From assembly GCA_043763155.1 (NCBI GenBank), contig JAYULW010000118.1:1-21558 (forward strand): DNA of 21,558 nt. The letters run 5' to 3'. Source of the DNA: JANYBV01 sp043763155 (lineage in GTDB: Bacteria; Pseudomonadota; Alphaproteobacteria; Rickettsiales; SXRF01). The notes beneath the pieces were generated by a model that saw only the letters and a program-made list of their open reading frames with translations, did not search any database and was not told where the DNA came from. This document shows, piece by piece, positions 7,823 to 15,474 of the stretch. Each line of letters opens with the position of its first letter. The stretch's first letter is position 1. The position numbers were made by a program, and so were the translations under genes.

Positions 7823-7927
7823 TCTTTTAAATTCCAGCACAGTGATTTAAACAGCTGACTTGATTTAAATGGCTGACTTTAAATTAAGGCACTGTGTTTG
7901 TTTTAAATTGAGTTGCGCGGCTTTAAA
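7823..7927. repeat. TTTAAA array with 18-bp tandem repeat between regulator and kinase
   Basis: Six TTTAAA palindromes occur in about 100 bases, at 7826, 7846, 7864, 7878, 7902 and 7922. Two of them lie in a direct tandem repeat of period 18: TGATTTAAACAGCTGACTT at 7843-7861 and TGATTTAAATGGCTGACTT at 7861-7879, which differ at two positions. A CACAGTG at 7839-7845 is answered by its complement CACTGTG at 7890-7896, making an inverted repeat around the array. This is the only sizeable gap in the leftward gene series from bioF to the kinase. It may be a binding region, a kinase promoter or an RNA structure that sets the regulator-to-kinase ratio; which one is inference. Confidence 0.6.
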
Positions 7928-8594
7928 CGGTGAGTTTGTAGCCTGCGCCGCGCAGGGTTTGGATCATGGTTTTTTCGAAGCCTTTATCTATCTTCTGGCG
8001 AAGCCGGGAGATATGTACGTCAATCACGTTTGTTTGCGGGTCGAAGTTGTAATCCCATACATGTTCGAGCAGCATGGTGCGGGTGACGACGGTGCCGCAA
8101 TTGCGCATCATGTATTCCAGCAGGGCGAATTCCCGCGCCTGTAATTCTATTTCTTTACCGGAACGAATAACGGTGCGGGTGAGCAGGTCCATCTCCAGCT
8201 CGCCGCAGGTGAGTTTGGTGACGGTTTTTTCCACGGCTTTGCGGCGGGTGATGGCTTCCAGGCGTGCGAGTAATTCGGTGAAGGAATACGGTTTTGCGAG
8301 GTAATCGTCGGCGCCGGATTTCAGGCCTTTGACGCGCTCTTCCACCTTGTCGAGGGCGGTGAGAATAATCATCGGGGTTTCGTTTCCGGCGGCACGGAGC
8401 GTCTGGATGATGGTGATGCCGTCCACTTCGGGCACCATGCGGTCTATGATCATGGCATCGTATTTTTCGGATGCGGCGAGGAACAAGCCGTCTTTGCCAT
8501 TGTCGCAATGGTCTATGACGTAGCCATGCTCGCGCAGGCCCTTGATCAGGTATTTTGCGGATTCCTTGTCGTCTTCAACGAGCAGTAGTTTCAT
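7923..8594 (-). CDS. OmpR/PhoB-family response regulator
   Basis: A 223-residue transcription factor. The receiver domain has the acidic pair Asp8-Asp9, phosphoacceptor Asp51, Thr79 and Lys101. A winged-helix DNA-binding domain follows, with the LTRTVIRSGKEIELQAREF and VIDVHISRLRQKID segments typical of the OmpR class. The frame is open upstream to 8792, but MKLLLVEDD at 8594 is the natural start: it matches the family N-terminus, and its ATG overlaps the stop of the RDD gene as ATGA. The last TTTAAA of the spacer array runs into its stop codon. It is presumably phosphorylated by the kinase downstream. Targets are unknown; the bio operon and its own spacer are candidates by position only. Confidence 0.94.
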   Translation of the reverse strand: MKLLLVEDDKESAKYLIKGLREHGYVIDHCDNGKDGLFLAASEKYDAMIIDRMVPEVDGITIIQTLRAAGNETPMIILTALDKVEERVKGLKSGADDYLAKPYSFTELLARLEAITRRKAVEKTVTKLTCGELEMDLLTRTVIRSGKEIELQAREFALLEYMMRNCGTVVTRTMLLEHVWDYNFDPQTNVIDVHISRLRQKIDKGFEKTMIQTLRGAGYKLTV

Positions 8595-9235
8595 GGTGTT
8601 GGTGCATCCTCGGTAATGATGGTGACCGCTTCTGGTACCACTTCTGGCGCAGGCGGGGTTTTGCGGAATTTCCACGGATCGGCAACCACGATGGTGTCGG
8701 CGAGGTAGTCGTGCCAGCCGCGTTTCTTTTTGTTCAAGCCGATCCACAGGAAACCCATGATGAAGCAGCTGGCCGAAATGACATAGCCGCACAGGCGCAG
8801 GAAGATTTGCAGCGTGGTCATTCTCTGGTTGGATTTAGTGCCGACGATTTTCATCTGCATCAGTATTTTGCCAGGAGTGGCCGACCAGAAATACCAGCAC
8901 ACGCCGCTGTAAAGCAGAAAGGTTGCGAACTGGAGGAAGAAATTATTCAGCCAGCTGGTGACGAAGGCGTGGTTGTTCAAAAGCTGCATGACGAGGAAGC
9001 TGATCGGCGCGGGCTGGCCGCTTTGCATGGTGACCACGCTCAAGCCCTCGCGGTTGATGGGTGCGATCTGGTCGAAGACGGGGGTCATGAACATCAGCAC
9101 GAAGGAATCAATGGTTGCGGCTACCATGCGGCGGTTGAAGGTCGGGTAGAGGTCCGCGTCTTTGCCGCGGCGTTTCCTGCGCCAGGTGGAGAGCGAGTAA
9201 ATATCGAAGGGGTTGGTCTTGGTGGTGTCGGTCAT
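8591..9235 (-). CDS. RDD-family membrane protein
   Basis: A 214-residue protein of the RDD family, multi-pass membrane proteins of mostly unknown role, some linked to ion or solute transport. The family marks are FNRRMVAATIDSF (33-45), SATPGKILMQMKIVG (118-132) and RGWHDYLADT (172-181). Hydrophobic helices lie near 40-58, 90-117 and 145-166, and the N- and C-termini are hydrophilic. I start it at 9235, where the ATG overlaps the bioD stop as ATGA; ATGs at 9244 and 9274 would overlap bioD further. The stop overlaps the regulator start in the same way, so this gene joins the biotin genes to the two-component genes. It might be a transporter or a sensor accessory; the sequence does not say. Confidence 0.88.
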   Translation of the reverse strand: MTDTTKTNPFDIYSLSTWRRKRRGKDADLYPTFNRRMVAATIDSFVLMFMTPVFDQIAPINREGLSVVTMQSGQPAPISFLVMQLLNNHAFVTSWLNNFFLQFATFLLYSGVCWYFWSATPGKILMQMKIVGTKSNQRMTTLQIFLRLCGYVISASCFIMGFLWIGLNKKKRGWHDYLADTIVVADPWKFRKTPPAPEVVPEAVTIITEDAPTP

Positions 9236-9942
9236 GGGTCGCATATCCAGCTTACGGGTGGCCAAGACGTCCATGGAAGCGTTTGGGCGTCCGTGGGGGG
9301 GCTTGCGCGCTGTATCTTTACCACAGGGGCGGCCCCGCGCACAAATAGTTCCAGCGTGGCGGCGGTGTCGCGCAAGGGGACGGTGGAATCTTCAGATTCA
9401 TTCAGCACGATGGCATGGAGCGGGATATTGCGGCTTTGCAGGACAGCGATGGCGGAAAGCGTGTGGCTGAGCGCGCCCAGATACGTGCCTGCAACGAGGA
9501 TGACGGGCCAGCCGAGGGCTTCCATCCAGTCGGCGGTGGTGTGGCTTGCATCCAGCGGGACCATGACGCCGCCTACGCCTTCGACGAGGGTGGGGCCGGA
9601 GGCAAGGTCGGCATGGTCGCGGCAGAAGGTTACGAGCTGGTCGAAGGGGATTTCGCCGCCTTCGGCGAGGGCTGCCATATAAGGGGCCAGCGGCGCGCTA
9701 TAGCGCCATGGGGAGATGGTGGCCATGGCATCGGGGGTGGGGGTGACGCCGCAGGCCTTCAGGATCAGGGCGGAGTCGCTGGCGGGGTCTTTGGCATCAT
9801 AGCCGCTGATGACGGGTTTTAGCGCGGTGACGGGTTGGCCCTTGGCGCGCAGTTGGGCGCAAATGGCGGTGGTGAGGGCGGTTTTACCCGTGCCGGTGCC
9901 GGTGGCGGTGATGAAGAAGCGGCGGTGCATGGGGATGATCAT
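9232..9942 (-). CDS. bioD: Dethiobiotin synthetase
   Basis: ATP-dependent carboxylase that closes the ureido ring of 7,8-diaminopelargonate to give dethiobiotin, the penultimate biotin step. In the 236-residue reading, the P-loop TGTGTGKT lies at 14-21, ALKPVISGY provides the catalytic lysine region, and VEGVGGVMVPLD carries the glycine-rich substrate loop. I start it at 9942, where ATG overlaps the bioC stop as ATGA; an upstream start at 9978 would add an unrelated leader and overlap bioC more. It is the fourth gene of the leftward bioF-bioH-bioC-bioD operon. Confidence 0.93.
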   Translation of the reverse strand: MIIPMHRRFFITATGTGTGKTALTTAICAQLRAKGQPVTALKPVISGYDAKDPASDSALILKACGVTPTPDAMATISPWRYSAPLAPYMAALAEGGEIPFDQLVTFCRDHADLASGPTLVEGVGGVMVPLDASHTTADWMEALGWPVILVAGTYLGALSHTLSAIAVLQSRNIPLHAIVLNESEDSTVPLRDTAATLELFVRGAAPVVKIQRASPPTDAQTLPWTSWPPVSWICDP

Positions 9943-10721
9943 GCCGCTTTTTCCAGCAGCAGGGTCATGGCGTTCCATGTGGCGGGGATGCCCTTTTTCT
10001 TTCCTTTGGCAAAATGCTCGCGGTAGCGCTTTTCCAGCTCTTTGAGGCGTGAGGGGGTCATGAGGCCACGGTTGCGGTTTGCGTGCTTGTTGCCTGCGCC
10101 TATGGCCTTGATGCCGCGCATGAGGGAGGCCGCGTCGGTGTAGTGTTCGGTGAAGGTTTCTTCCACGGCGTCGAGCTGGGCGAACCCGGCGTGGACGGCA
10201 AAGGCCGAGAGGGTCATGGGTTCGAGGAAGGTATTGATGTGGGGGGCGGTGTCTATGGTTTCAAAGACTTCTTTCAGCTCTTTGAGGGTGCCGTGGGTAA
10301 AGCTGGTGACGATGCAGCGGGCGCCGGGCTTCACCACACGGGCCAGCTCACGCAATACTTGCAAGGTATCGTCGGCCCATTGGAGCATGAGGGAGGAAAA
10401 TGCGCCGTCGAAGCTGTTATCGGCGAAGGGGAGCGCGTCGGCACTTGCGTTGATGACGAGGGGGGAGGTTTTGGAGGCTTGCATGCACATGCCGGGGGCT
10501 AAATCGAGGCTGGTGATTTCTAGCTTAAGTCCTTGAAGTTGCGCCTCGCGGGTGAGTGCGCCGGTGCCGCAGCCGAGGTCGAGGATGCGGGCGTTTCCGG
10601 GCCAGTTTTGCGCGGCGATTGCCAGCGCGTCGGTGCGGATCAGGGCTTGCAGTTCGGCATGTTCGTCGTAGGTGCGGGCGGCCGCGCCGAAGGCGGCTTT
10701 CATGCTTTTGCGGTCAAACAT
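9939..10721 (-). CDS. bioC: Malonyl-ACP O-methyltransferase
   Basis: SAM-dependent methyltransferase that caps malonyl-ACP or malonyl-CoA as a methyl ester, letting the fatty acid machinery extend it to pimeloyl-ACP methyl ester. The 260 residues show the opening FGAAARTYDEHAELQ (11-25), the SAM-binding LDLGCGTG (47-54), a D-L-A-P-G-M-C ribose contact, and ASADALPFADNSFDGAFSSL in the middle. The start overlaps the bioH stop by 8 bases and the stop overlaps bioD as ATGA. It works as a pair with the esterase encoded just upstream. Confidence 0.92.
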   Translation of the reverse strand: MFDRKSMKAAFGAAARTYDEHAELQALIRTDALAIAAQNWPGNARILDLGCGTGALTREAQLQGLKLEITSLDLAPGMCMQASKTSPLVINASADALPFADNSFDGAFSSLMLQWADDTLQVLRELARVVKPGARCIVTSFTHGTLKELKEVFETIDTAPHINTFLEPMTLSAFAVHAGFAQLDAVEETFTEHYTDAASLMRGIKAIGAGNKHANRNRGLMTPSRLKELEKRYREHFAKGKKKGIPATWNAMTLLLEKAA

Positions 10722-11406
10722 GGGCGTGGGCCGCGATGAGGGTTTTGATGCGGGCGGGGTCGTGCCAGTGGGGGGCGTGGCCTGAGCCTTCGATGGTTTC
10801 CAGCCGCGCTTTGGGCAGGATGCCGATCATTTGTTCGGATTGTTCGTGGAAGACGACGAGGTCGCGGTCGCCATGGATGAGTAACGTGGCGGGCATATCG
10901 GCGGTTTGGAGGTCTTTACAGGTGTAATTCTCCAAAATTTGCAGCCAGCTACCCCAATTTCGCGCCATGACGGCTTTTTTATCGTTCTTTTTGATGTGTT
11001 TTTGGATGTTTTCGGCCTTAGTGTCGTCTTTTGCCATCAGATCCCACGCTTTTTTGAGGGTGTTTTCGGGGTTCTTGGCGTAATTCTCGCTGAATTTGGC
11101 GAATAGGTCGGCGGGCATGCCGATGGGCAGCGATGCGCTTTTGACAAACTGGAACGGGGTGGCGATGAGGACCAGCTTGCTGGGTTGGAGCATGCCGCTG
11201 GCGATAGCGCGCAGTGCCATCTGGCCCCCAAGCGACCAGCCAACGACTATTTCTGCCCCCCTCGCCTGCTCGGCGATTTTTAAGATGGCGGCGTTCACGC
11301 TGTCGTGGCGGGCGAAATCAATATGGGTGGCGACGGCGTTGTCGGGCACGCAGCTTTCGAGCGCGTCGTGGGGTTGTCCCCAGCCACTTAAACAGGCTAC
11401 GCGCAT
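10714..11406 (-). CDS. bioH: Pimeloyl-ACP methyl ester carboxylesterase
   Basis: An alpha/beta hydrolase of 230 residues that removes the methyl ester from pimeloyl-ACP methyl ester, ending the BioC-BioH route. The opening SGWGQPHDALE resembles BioH. The nucleophile is Ser58 in GWSLGG (56-61), the acid is probably Asp182 in HGDRDLVV, and the base is His210 in GSGHAPHWHDP. It is a little shorter than the E. coli protein. The start lies 10 bases inside the end of bioF and the stop 8 bases inside bioC. Another pimeloyl-ACP esterase type is possible by fold, but the GWSLGG motif and the place between bioF and bioC favour BioH. Confidence 0.88.
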   Translation of the reverse strand: MRVACLSGWGQPHDALESCVPDNAVATHIDFARHDSVNAAILKIAEQARGAEIVVGWSLGGQMALRAIASGMLQPSKLVLIATPFQFVKSASLPIGMPADLFAKFSENYAKNPENTLKKAWDLMAKDDTKAENIQKHIKKNDKKAVMARNWGSWLQILENYTCKDLQTADMPATLLIHGDRDLVVFHEQSEQMIGILPKARLETIEGSGHAPHWHDPARIKTLIAAHAHV

Positions 11407-12527
11407 ACCCAGGCCTGCTCTTTGACGATGGTGGCGATTGCCTCGACATCCGCAGTTTCGTGCAGTGAACAGAAGGCGAAGCGCAAGCGCGCGGTGTTCT
11501 CCGGCACGGTCGGCGGGCGGATGGCGGCCACGATATAGCCGCGCTCTTCCAGCAGCTGGCTGGCGGCTAGGGTTTTGTCGTTTTCTTCCAGTAATACAGG
11601 TACGATAGCCGATGATGCGGGGTCGAGGCCCAGAAGGCTGGTGAAGCGCGTGGCGTTTTGCAGGGGTTTGGCGACGCGTTCAGGCTCGGTGGCGATGATG
11701 GTGAGAGCAGCGAGTGATGCGGCGAGGGTTGCAGGCGGCAGGCCAGTGGAAAAAATCAGGCTTCGGGCGCTGGTCTTCAGGTAGTCAATGAGGGTATTTG
11801 ATCCACAGACATATCCACCGTAGCTTCCACAGGCTTTGGAGAAGGTTCCCATCTGGATATGGGCGGGGGATTTGGCTTGGGGGAGGACGCCCAGACCGTG
11901 AGCGTCGTCGGTCATGAGCCAGCTGTCGAATTCGTGGGCGATTCGGCTAAGTGCTTGAATTGGTGCCCGGTCGCCGTCCATGCTGAACACGGTTTCGGTG
12001 AGGATGAGGCAGTGGTGATGCTCAAGCCGGTTGGACTCCAGCAGCATGCGGCAATGCTCCAGATTATTGTGGGCGAAGCGCAGGACGGTGGCCCCCGATA
12101 GTTTGGCGGCGTCGAGCATGCAGGCGTGGGAGAGCTTGTCGGCGATGATGAGGTCGCCTTTGCCGACAAGGGCGGGGATAGCGCCGAGGTTGGCGAGGTA
12201 GCCGCTGCCGAAGACGCATGCCGCTTCGGTGCCTTTGTATTGGGCTAATGCGGATTCCAGTTCGGTGTAAAGCGGGGTGTCGCCAGTCACTAAGCGCGAG
12301 GCCCCGGCCCCGGTGCCATAGGTTTCAATGGCTTGGATGGCGGCTTGCTTAACCTTTGGGTGGTGGGAGAGGCCTAAATAATCGTTGCAGCTGAAGGATA
12401 TGAATTCGCGGCCATCGCGCGTGAGGTGAATACCGTCGGTACGCGCAGTTTCGCGCAGGAAACGGCGGGCGTGGCGGGCTTCGAGCAGCAATAATTTTTG
12501 CTGTAAAGTTTCGTCTAATGCTGGCAT
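11397..12527 (-). CDS. bioF: 8-amino-7-oxononanoate synthase
   Basis: PLP enzyme that condenses pimeloyl thioester with L-alanine to give 8-amino-7-oxononanoate. The 376 residues contain the N-terminal ISFSCNDYLGLSHHP (43-57), TYGTGAGASRLVTGD (69-83), the PLP-stacking and aspartate region DDAHG (207-211), and the Schiff-base Lys231 in GTFSKACGSYGGY. Length is normal. First gene of the leftward operon; a possible promoter sits just upstream in the 58-base gap shared with bioB. Confidence 0.95.
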   Translation of the reverse strand: MPALDETLQQKLLLLEARHARRFLRETARTDGIHLTRDGREFISFSCNDYLGLSHHPKVKQAAIQAIETYGTGAGASRLVTGDTPLYTELESALAQYKGTEAACVFGSGYLANLGAIPALVGKGDLIIADKLSHACMLDAAKLSGATVLRFAHNNLEHCRMLLESNRLEHHHCLILTETVFSMDGDRAPIQALSRIAHEFDSWLMTDDAHGLGVLPQAKSPAHIQMGTFSKACGSYGGYVCGSNTLIDYLKTSARSLIFSTGLPPATLAASLAALTIIATEPERVAKPLQNATRFTSLLGLDPASSAIVPVLLEENDKTLAASQLLEERGYIVAAIRPPTVPENTARLRFAFCSLHETADVEAIATIVKEQAWVCA

Positions 12528-12542
12528 TTTCAGGTCTGTTGC

Positions 12543-12571
12543 TTTATGAACAATGCTTCCACGTTAACCAA
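12543..12571 (-). promoter_or_regulatory. Candidate sigma70-type promoter for bioF
   Basis: Reading leftward, TTGGTT (complement of 12566-12571) and CATAAA (complement of 12543-12548) are spaced by 17 bases, placing a transcription start close to the bioF ATG. The 58-base gap also contains GTTAAC and must hold the bioB promoter. I found no clear match to a BirA operator or to a BioR box. The assignment rests on a two-hexamer match only. Confidence 0.35.
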
Positions 12572-12585
12572 TCAGGGGCTACCCC

Positions 12586-13596
12586 ATGCAGACACCGCCA
12601 TCTTCTGACATTCGCCATGACTGGAGTAAAGAAGAAGTTTTACGCCTGTTCGCGCTGCCGTTCAACGATTTGCTGTTTGAAGCGCAAACCGCGCACCGCA
12701 AGCATTTCAACGCCAACGAGGTGCAGATCAGCACGCTTTTGTCTATTAAAACAGGTGGTTGTGCGGAAGATTGCAGCTATTGCCCGCAGGCCGCGCAGTA
12801 TGACACGGGCGTGAAGGCACAGAAGCTGATGTGCAAAGACGATGTGATGGAAGAAGCGATGAAGGCCAAAGCCGCTGGCGCCTCGCGCTTTTGCATGGGT
12901 GCGGCGTGGCGCTCGCCTAAGGACCGCGACATGGATGCGGTGGCCGATATTATCGAGGGTGTGAAGAGCCTTGGCATGGAGACGTGCGCGACGCTTGGGA
13001 TGCTGACGCCCGCGCAGGCGCTGCGCCTGAAAGAGGCGGGGCTGGATTATTATAACCATAACCTCGATACGTCGGAAGAGTTTTACCCGAATGTGATTAC
13101 CACGCGCACCTATCAGGACCGTCTGGACACGCTGTCGCATGTGCGCGACGCTGGCCTCAACGTCTGCTGTGGCGGCATTGTGGGCATGGGTGAAGGGCAG
13201 ACGGACCGGGCGGAGCTTTTGCGCACGCTTGCGAACCTGCCGGAGCATCCGCAGAGTGTTCCCGTCAACCTGCTGGTGCAGGTGGAAGGCACGCCGCTGC
13301 ATGGGCATGAAGAGCTGGATTTGTTTGAGTTTGTACGGGCGATTGCGGTTGCGCGCATTATGATGCCGAAATCGTTTGTGCGCTTGTCTGCCGGGCGCGA
13401 GGCGATGAATGAGCAGATGCAGGCGCTGTGTTTCCTTGCGGGCGCGAATTCGATTTTTTATGGCGAGAAACTGCTGACCACGCCGAACCCTAGCGCGAAT
13501 GAAGATATGGCGCTGTTTGGCAAGCTGGGCATTCGCCCGTTGCAGCTTACCGAGGTGCAGGAGCATAAGCCTGCCCAAGAGGCTGTTGCGGCCTAA
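12586..13596 (+). CDS. bioB: Biotin synthase
   Basis: Radical-SAM enzyme that inserts sulfur into dethiobiotin to make biotin. The 336 residues carry the [4Fe-4S] ligands Cys59, Cys63 and Cys66 in CAEDCSYC. The [2Fe-2S] ligands are Cys103, Cys134, Cys194 and Arg266. All seven are offset by exactly six from the E. coli residues, so the active site is intact. AGGGG lies upstream of the ATG. It is divergent from bioF, and its stop is 2 bases before bioA. Confidence 0.97.
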   Translation: MQTPPSSDIRHDWSKEEVLRLFALPFNDLLFEAQTAHRKHFNANEVQISTLLSIKTGGCAEDCSYCPQAAQYDTGVKAQKLMCKDDVMEEAMKAKAAGASRFCMGAAWRSPKDRDMDAVADIIEGVKSLGMETCATLGMLTPAQALRLKEAGLDYYNHNLDTSEEFYPNVITTRTYQDRLDTLSHVRDAGLNVCCGGIVGMGEGQTDRAELLRTLANLPEHPQSVPVNLLVQVEGTPLHGHEELDLFEFVRAIAVARIMMPKSFVRLSAGREAMNEQMQALCFLAGANSIFYGEKLLTTPNPSANEDMALFGKLGIRPLQLTEVQEHKPAQEAVAA

Positions 13597-13598
13597 TC

Positions 13599-14864
13599 AT
13601 GGCAAGCAATCCTGCATGGTATGATGAGGGTATGCCGCATATCTGGCTGCCCTATAGCCAGATGCAGACGGCGGCCGCTTCCCTGCCTGTGGTTGCCACG
13701 AAAGGCAGCATTATTACACTTGAAGGCGGGCGCACGCTGGTGGACGGGTTGGCCTCGTGGTGGACGGCGGCGCATGGGTATAACCACCCGCATATCCGCG
13801 AGGCGGTTTCTAAGCAGCTGGAGCAGATGCCGCATGTGATGTTTGGCGGGCTGGTGCATGAGCCAGCGCTCAGGCTGGCTACGCGCTTAAGCGCAATGGC
13901 CCCTGCGGGCCTGAGCAGGGTGTTTTTTAGCGATTCGGGGTCGGTGGCGGTTGAGGTGGCGCTGAAGATGGCGCTGCAATACTGGCGCAACAAAGGCAAG
14001 CCCGCGAAGGACCGGTTCCTGTGTTTCCATGACGGCTATCACGGCGATACGCTTGGGGCGATGGGGGTGTCGGACCCTGAAAAATCCATGCATAAGGCGT
14101 TTAAGAACGCGGTTATCAAGCAGTTTGTGGTGGATGTGCCGGGGGATGAATATGGGTTTCAGGAGCTGGACGGTTTGCTTTCAGAATTCCACGGGCAGCT
14201 GGCGGGGGTAATCATTGAGCCGCTGGTGCAGGGTGCGGGCGGGATGCGCTTTCATAGCGCCGACGTGCTGGCCGAAATTTACCGCATATGCAAAAAGCAT
14301 AATTTGTTGTTCATCGCCGATGAGATTGCGACGGGGTTTGGGCGCACGGGAGGCATGTTTGCGTGTAATGAAGCGGGCATTGCGCCGGATATTTTCTGCC
14401 TGGGCAAGGCGCTTACGGGCGGCACCATGACCATGGGCGCGACGCTGGTGCAGGAAGACATTTTTGCGGCGTTTTTAGGCGATGACCTTGAGCAGGCGTT
14501 TATGCATGGGCCGACATTTATGGCAAACCCGCTGGCGTGCGCGGCGGCGAATGCGTCGCTGGATTTGTTTGAGCGGGAGCCGCGGTTGGCGCAGGTGGAA
14601 GCCATTGAGGCGCAGATGCGCGCGGAGCTGGAGCCGTGCCGCGGTTTGCCCAAGGTGGTGGATGTGCGCATTAAAGGCGCCATTGGCGTGGTGCAGCTTA
14701 GCCCGGAGGTGGATGTACAGGCGCTCCGGCCGAAGCTTAGCGAGCTGGGCGTGTGGATTCGCCCGTTTAAGGATATTGTGTATATCACGCCTGCGTTTAC
14801 CATCAGTGCGAGTGAGCTTTCGGTGCTTACGGGCGCTATGGTGAAGGTAGTATCAGCCCTTTAG
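13599..14864 (+). CDS. bioA: Adenosylmethionine-8-amino-7-oxononanoate aminotransferase
   Basis: PLP aminotransferase that converts 8-amino-7-oxononanoate to 7,8-diaminopelargonate, with S-adenosylmethionine as amino donor in the usual form. The 421 residues show HIWLPYSQMQ (14-23), the phosphate-binding SDSGSVAVEVALKMA (111-125), Asp241 in IADEIATGFGRTG and the Schiff-base Lys270 in CLGKALTGG. The HIWLPYSQM start supports BioA over other class III aminotransferases. It lies 2 bases after bioB and overlaps the convergent GNAT gene by 12 bases; no terminator hairpin is visible. Confidence 0.95.
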   Translation: MASNPAWYDEGMPHIWLPYSQMQTAAASLPVVATKGSIITLEGGRTLVDGLASWWTAAHGYNHPHIREAVSKQLEQMPHVMFGGLVHEPALRLATRLSAMAPAGLSRVFFSDSGSVAVEVALKMALQYWRNKGKPAKDRFLCFHDGYHGDTLGAMGVSDPEKSMHKAFKNAVIKQFVVDVPGDEYGFQELDGLLSEFHGQLAGVIIEPLVQGAGGMRFHSADVLAEIYRICKKHNLLFIADEIATGFGRTGGMFACNEAGIAPDIFCLGKALTGGTMTMGATLVQEDIFAAFLGDDLEQAFMHGPTFMANPLACAAANASLDLFEREPRLAQVEAIEAQMRAELEPCRGLPKVVDVRIKGAIGVVQLSPEVDVQALRPKLSELGVWIRPFKDIVYITPAFTISASELSVLTGAMVKVVSAL

Positions 14865-15389
14865 TGGGCGCTTGATCGCGTAGAGGTGGCATGCTTCCTC
14901 GCGCCCACGGGAGGGGGCGAAGACCATTTCCTCGCGGATGAACTGCATGCCGCAGGCGCGCATGACAGCAAATGAGGCCGCGTTTTCAGTTTGGGCGGCG
15001 GCTTCGACTTCATTGACCTGAAGGATTTCGAAGGCAGCATTTACCGCAGCTGGAGCGGCTTCGCGCATGTAGCCCTTGCCGTGGAAGGCTTCGCCCAGCC
15101 AGTAGCCGAAGGAGGCTTTTTGGGGGGTGTCGGCGTGGCGGTGGAACATGATCCAGCCCATGAGTTCTGCGCTGGCTTTTTCCACCACGGCAATCGGCAG
15201 GGCGTCGCCCGCTTCCAGTTTTTCCAGCGTGATTTCGATACGGGACTGGGCCATGGCTTCGGTGAAGGGGTACTGCCATGAGGCCACCCAGCGGCTTACC
15301 ATGGGGCTGATGAGGCGGGCGGTGGGGGCAGCATCATCGGCACGGATGGGGCGCAGGATGCAGCGGGGTGTTTCGATGGGTGGGAACAT
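14853..15389 (-). CDS. GNAT acetyltransferase, RimJ/RimL-like
   Basis: A GNAT-fold acetyltransferase of about 178 residues. It opens with ETPRCILRPIRADDA, as in the RimJ/RimL group that acetylates protein N-termini or small amines. It has the acetyl-CoA-binding strand and turn FGYWLGEAFHGKGYMREA, and ends in the beta segment N-x-A-S-F-A-V-M-R-A-C-G-M-Q-F. I prefer the ATG at 15389. An ATG at 15413 directly follows the terminator hairpin, and the longest frame begins with TTG inside that hairpin. No start has a good ribosome site, so expression may be low or depend on read-through. The substrate is unknown. Confidence 0.85.
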   Translation of the reverse strand: MFPPIETPRCILRPIRADDAAPTARLISPMVSRWVASWQYPFTEAMAQSRIEITLEKLEAGDALPIAVVEKASAELMGWIMFHRHADTPQKASFGYWLGEAFHGKGYMREAAPAAVNAAFEILQVNEVEAAAQTENAASFAVMRACGMQFIREEMVFAPSRGREEACHLYAIKRPLKG

Positions 15390-15415
15390 TTTTCTGCACT
15401 CAGGTTGATGCATAT

Positions 15416-15452
15416 AAAAACCCCCTGCCAGCGGGGCTGGCAAGGGGTTTTT
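15416..15452 (-). terminator. Rho-independent terminator after the dapA-smpB-unknown operon
   Basis: Two 17-base arms (15416-15432 and 15436-15452) pair with a single C-A mismatch around a GGG loop. The A-run and T-run at the ends make it functional in shape on both strands. It lies 22 bases past the stop of the 455-residue gene, which it should terminate, and directly upstream of the acetyltransferase gene on the same strand. Confidence 0.85.
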
Positions 15453-15474
15453 GCAAACGTGTATCCGGGAAGGG

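Noticed and set aside
7843..7879. 18-bp tandem repeat as a CRISPR array
   Set aside because: Only two adjacent units with no spacers, and no cas genes are nearby.
7923..8792. Long form of the response regulator (289 codons) starting at 8792
   Set aside because: The extra 66 residues read through the RDD gene in another frame and match no receiver domain. The ATGA overlap at 8594 marks the start.
8555..9682. A 375-codon plus-strand frame
   Set aside because: It covers parts of three confidently identified minus-strand genes (regulator, RDD, bioD) and has shadow-type composition.
12528..12585. BirA operator or BioR box in the bioF/bioB gap
   Set aside because: Only GTTAAC and partial half-site-like strings are present. 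Neither the long BirA dyad nor the BioR palindrome is matched.
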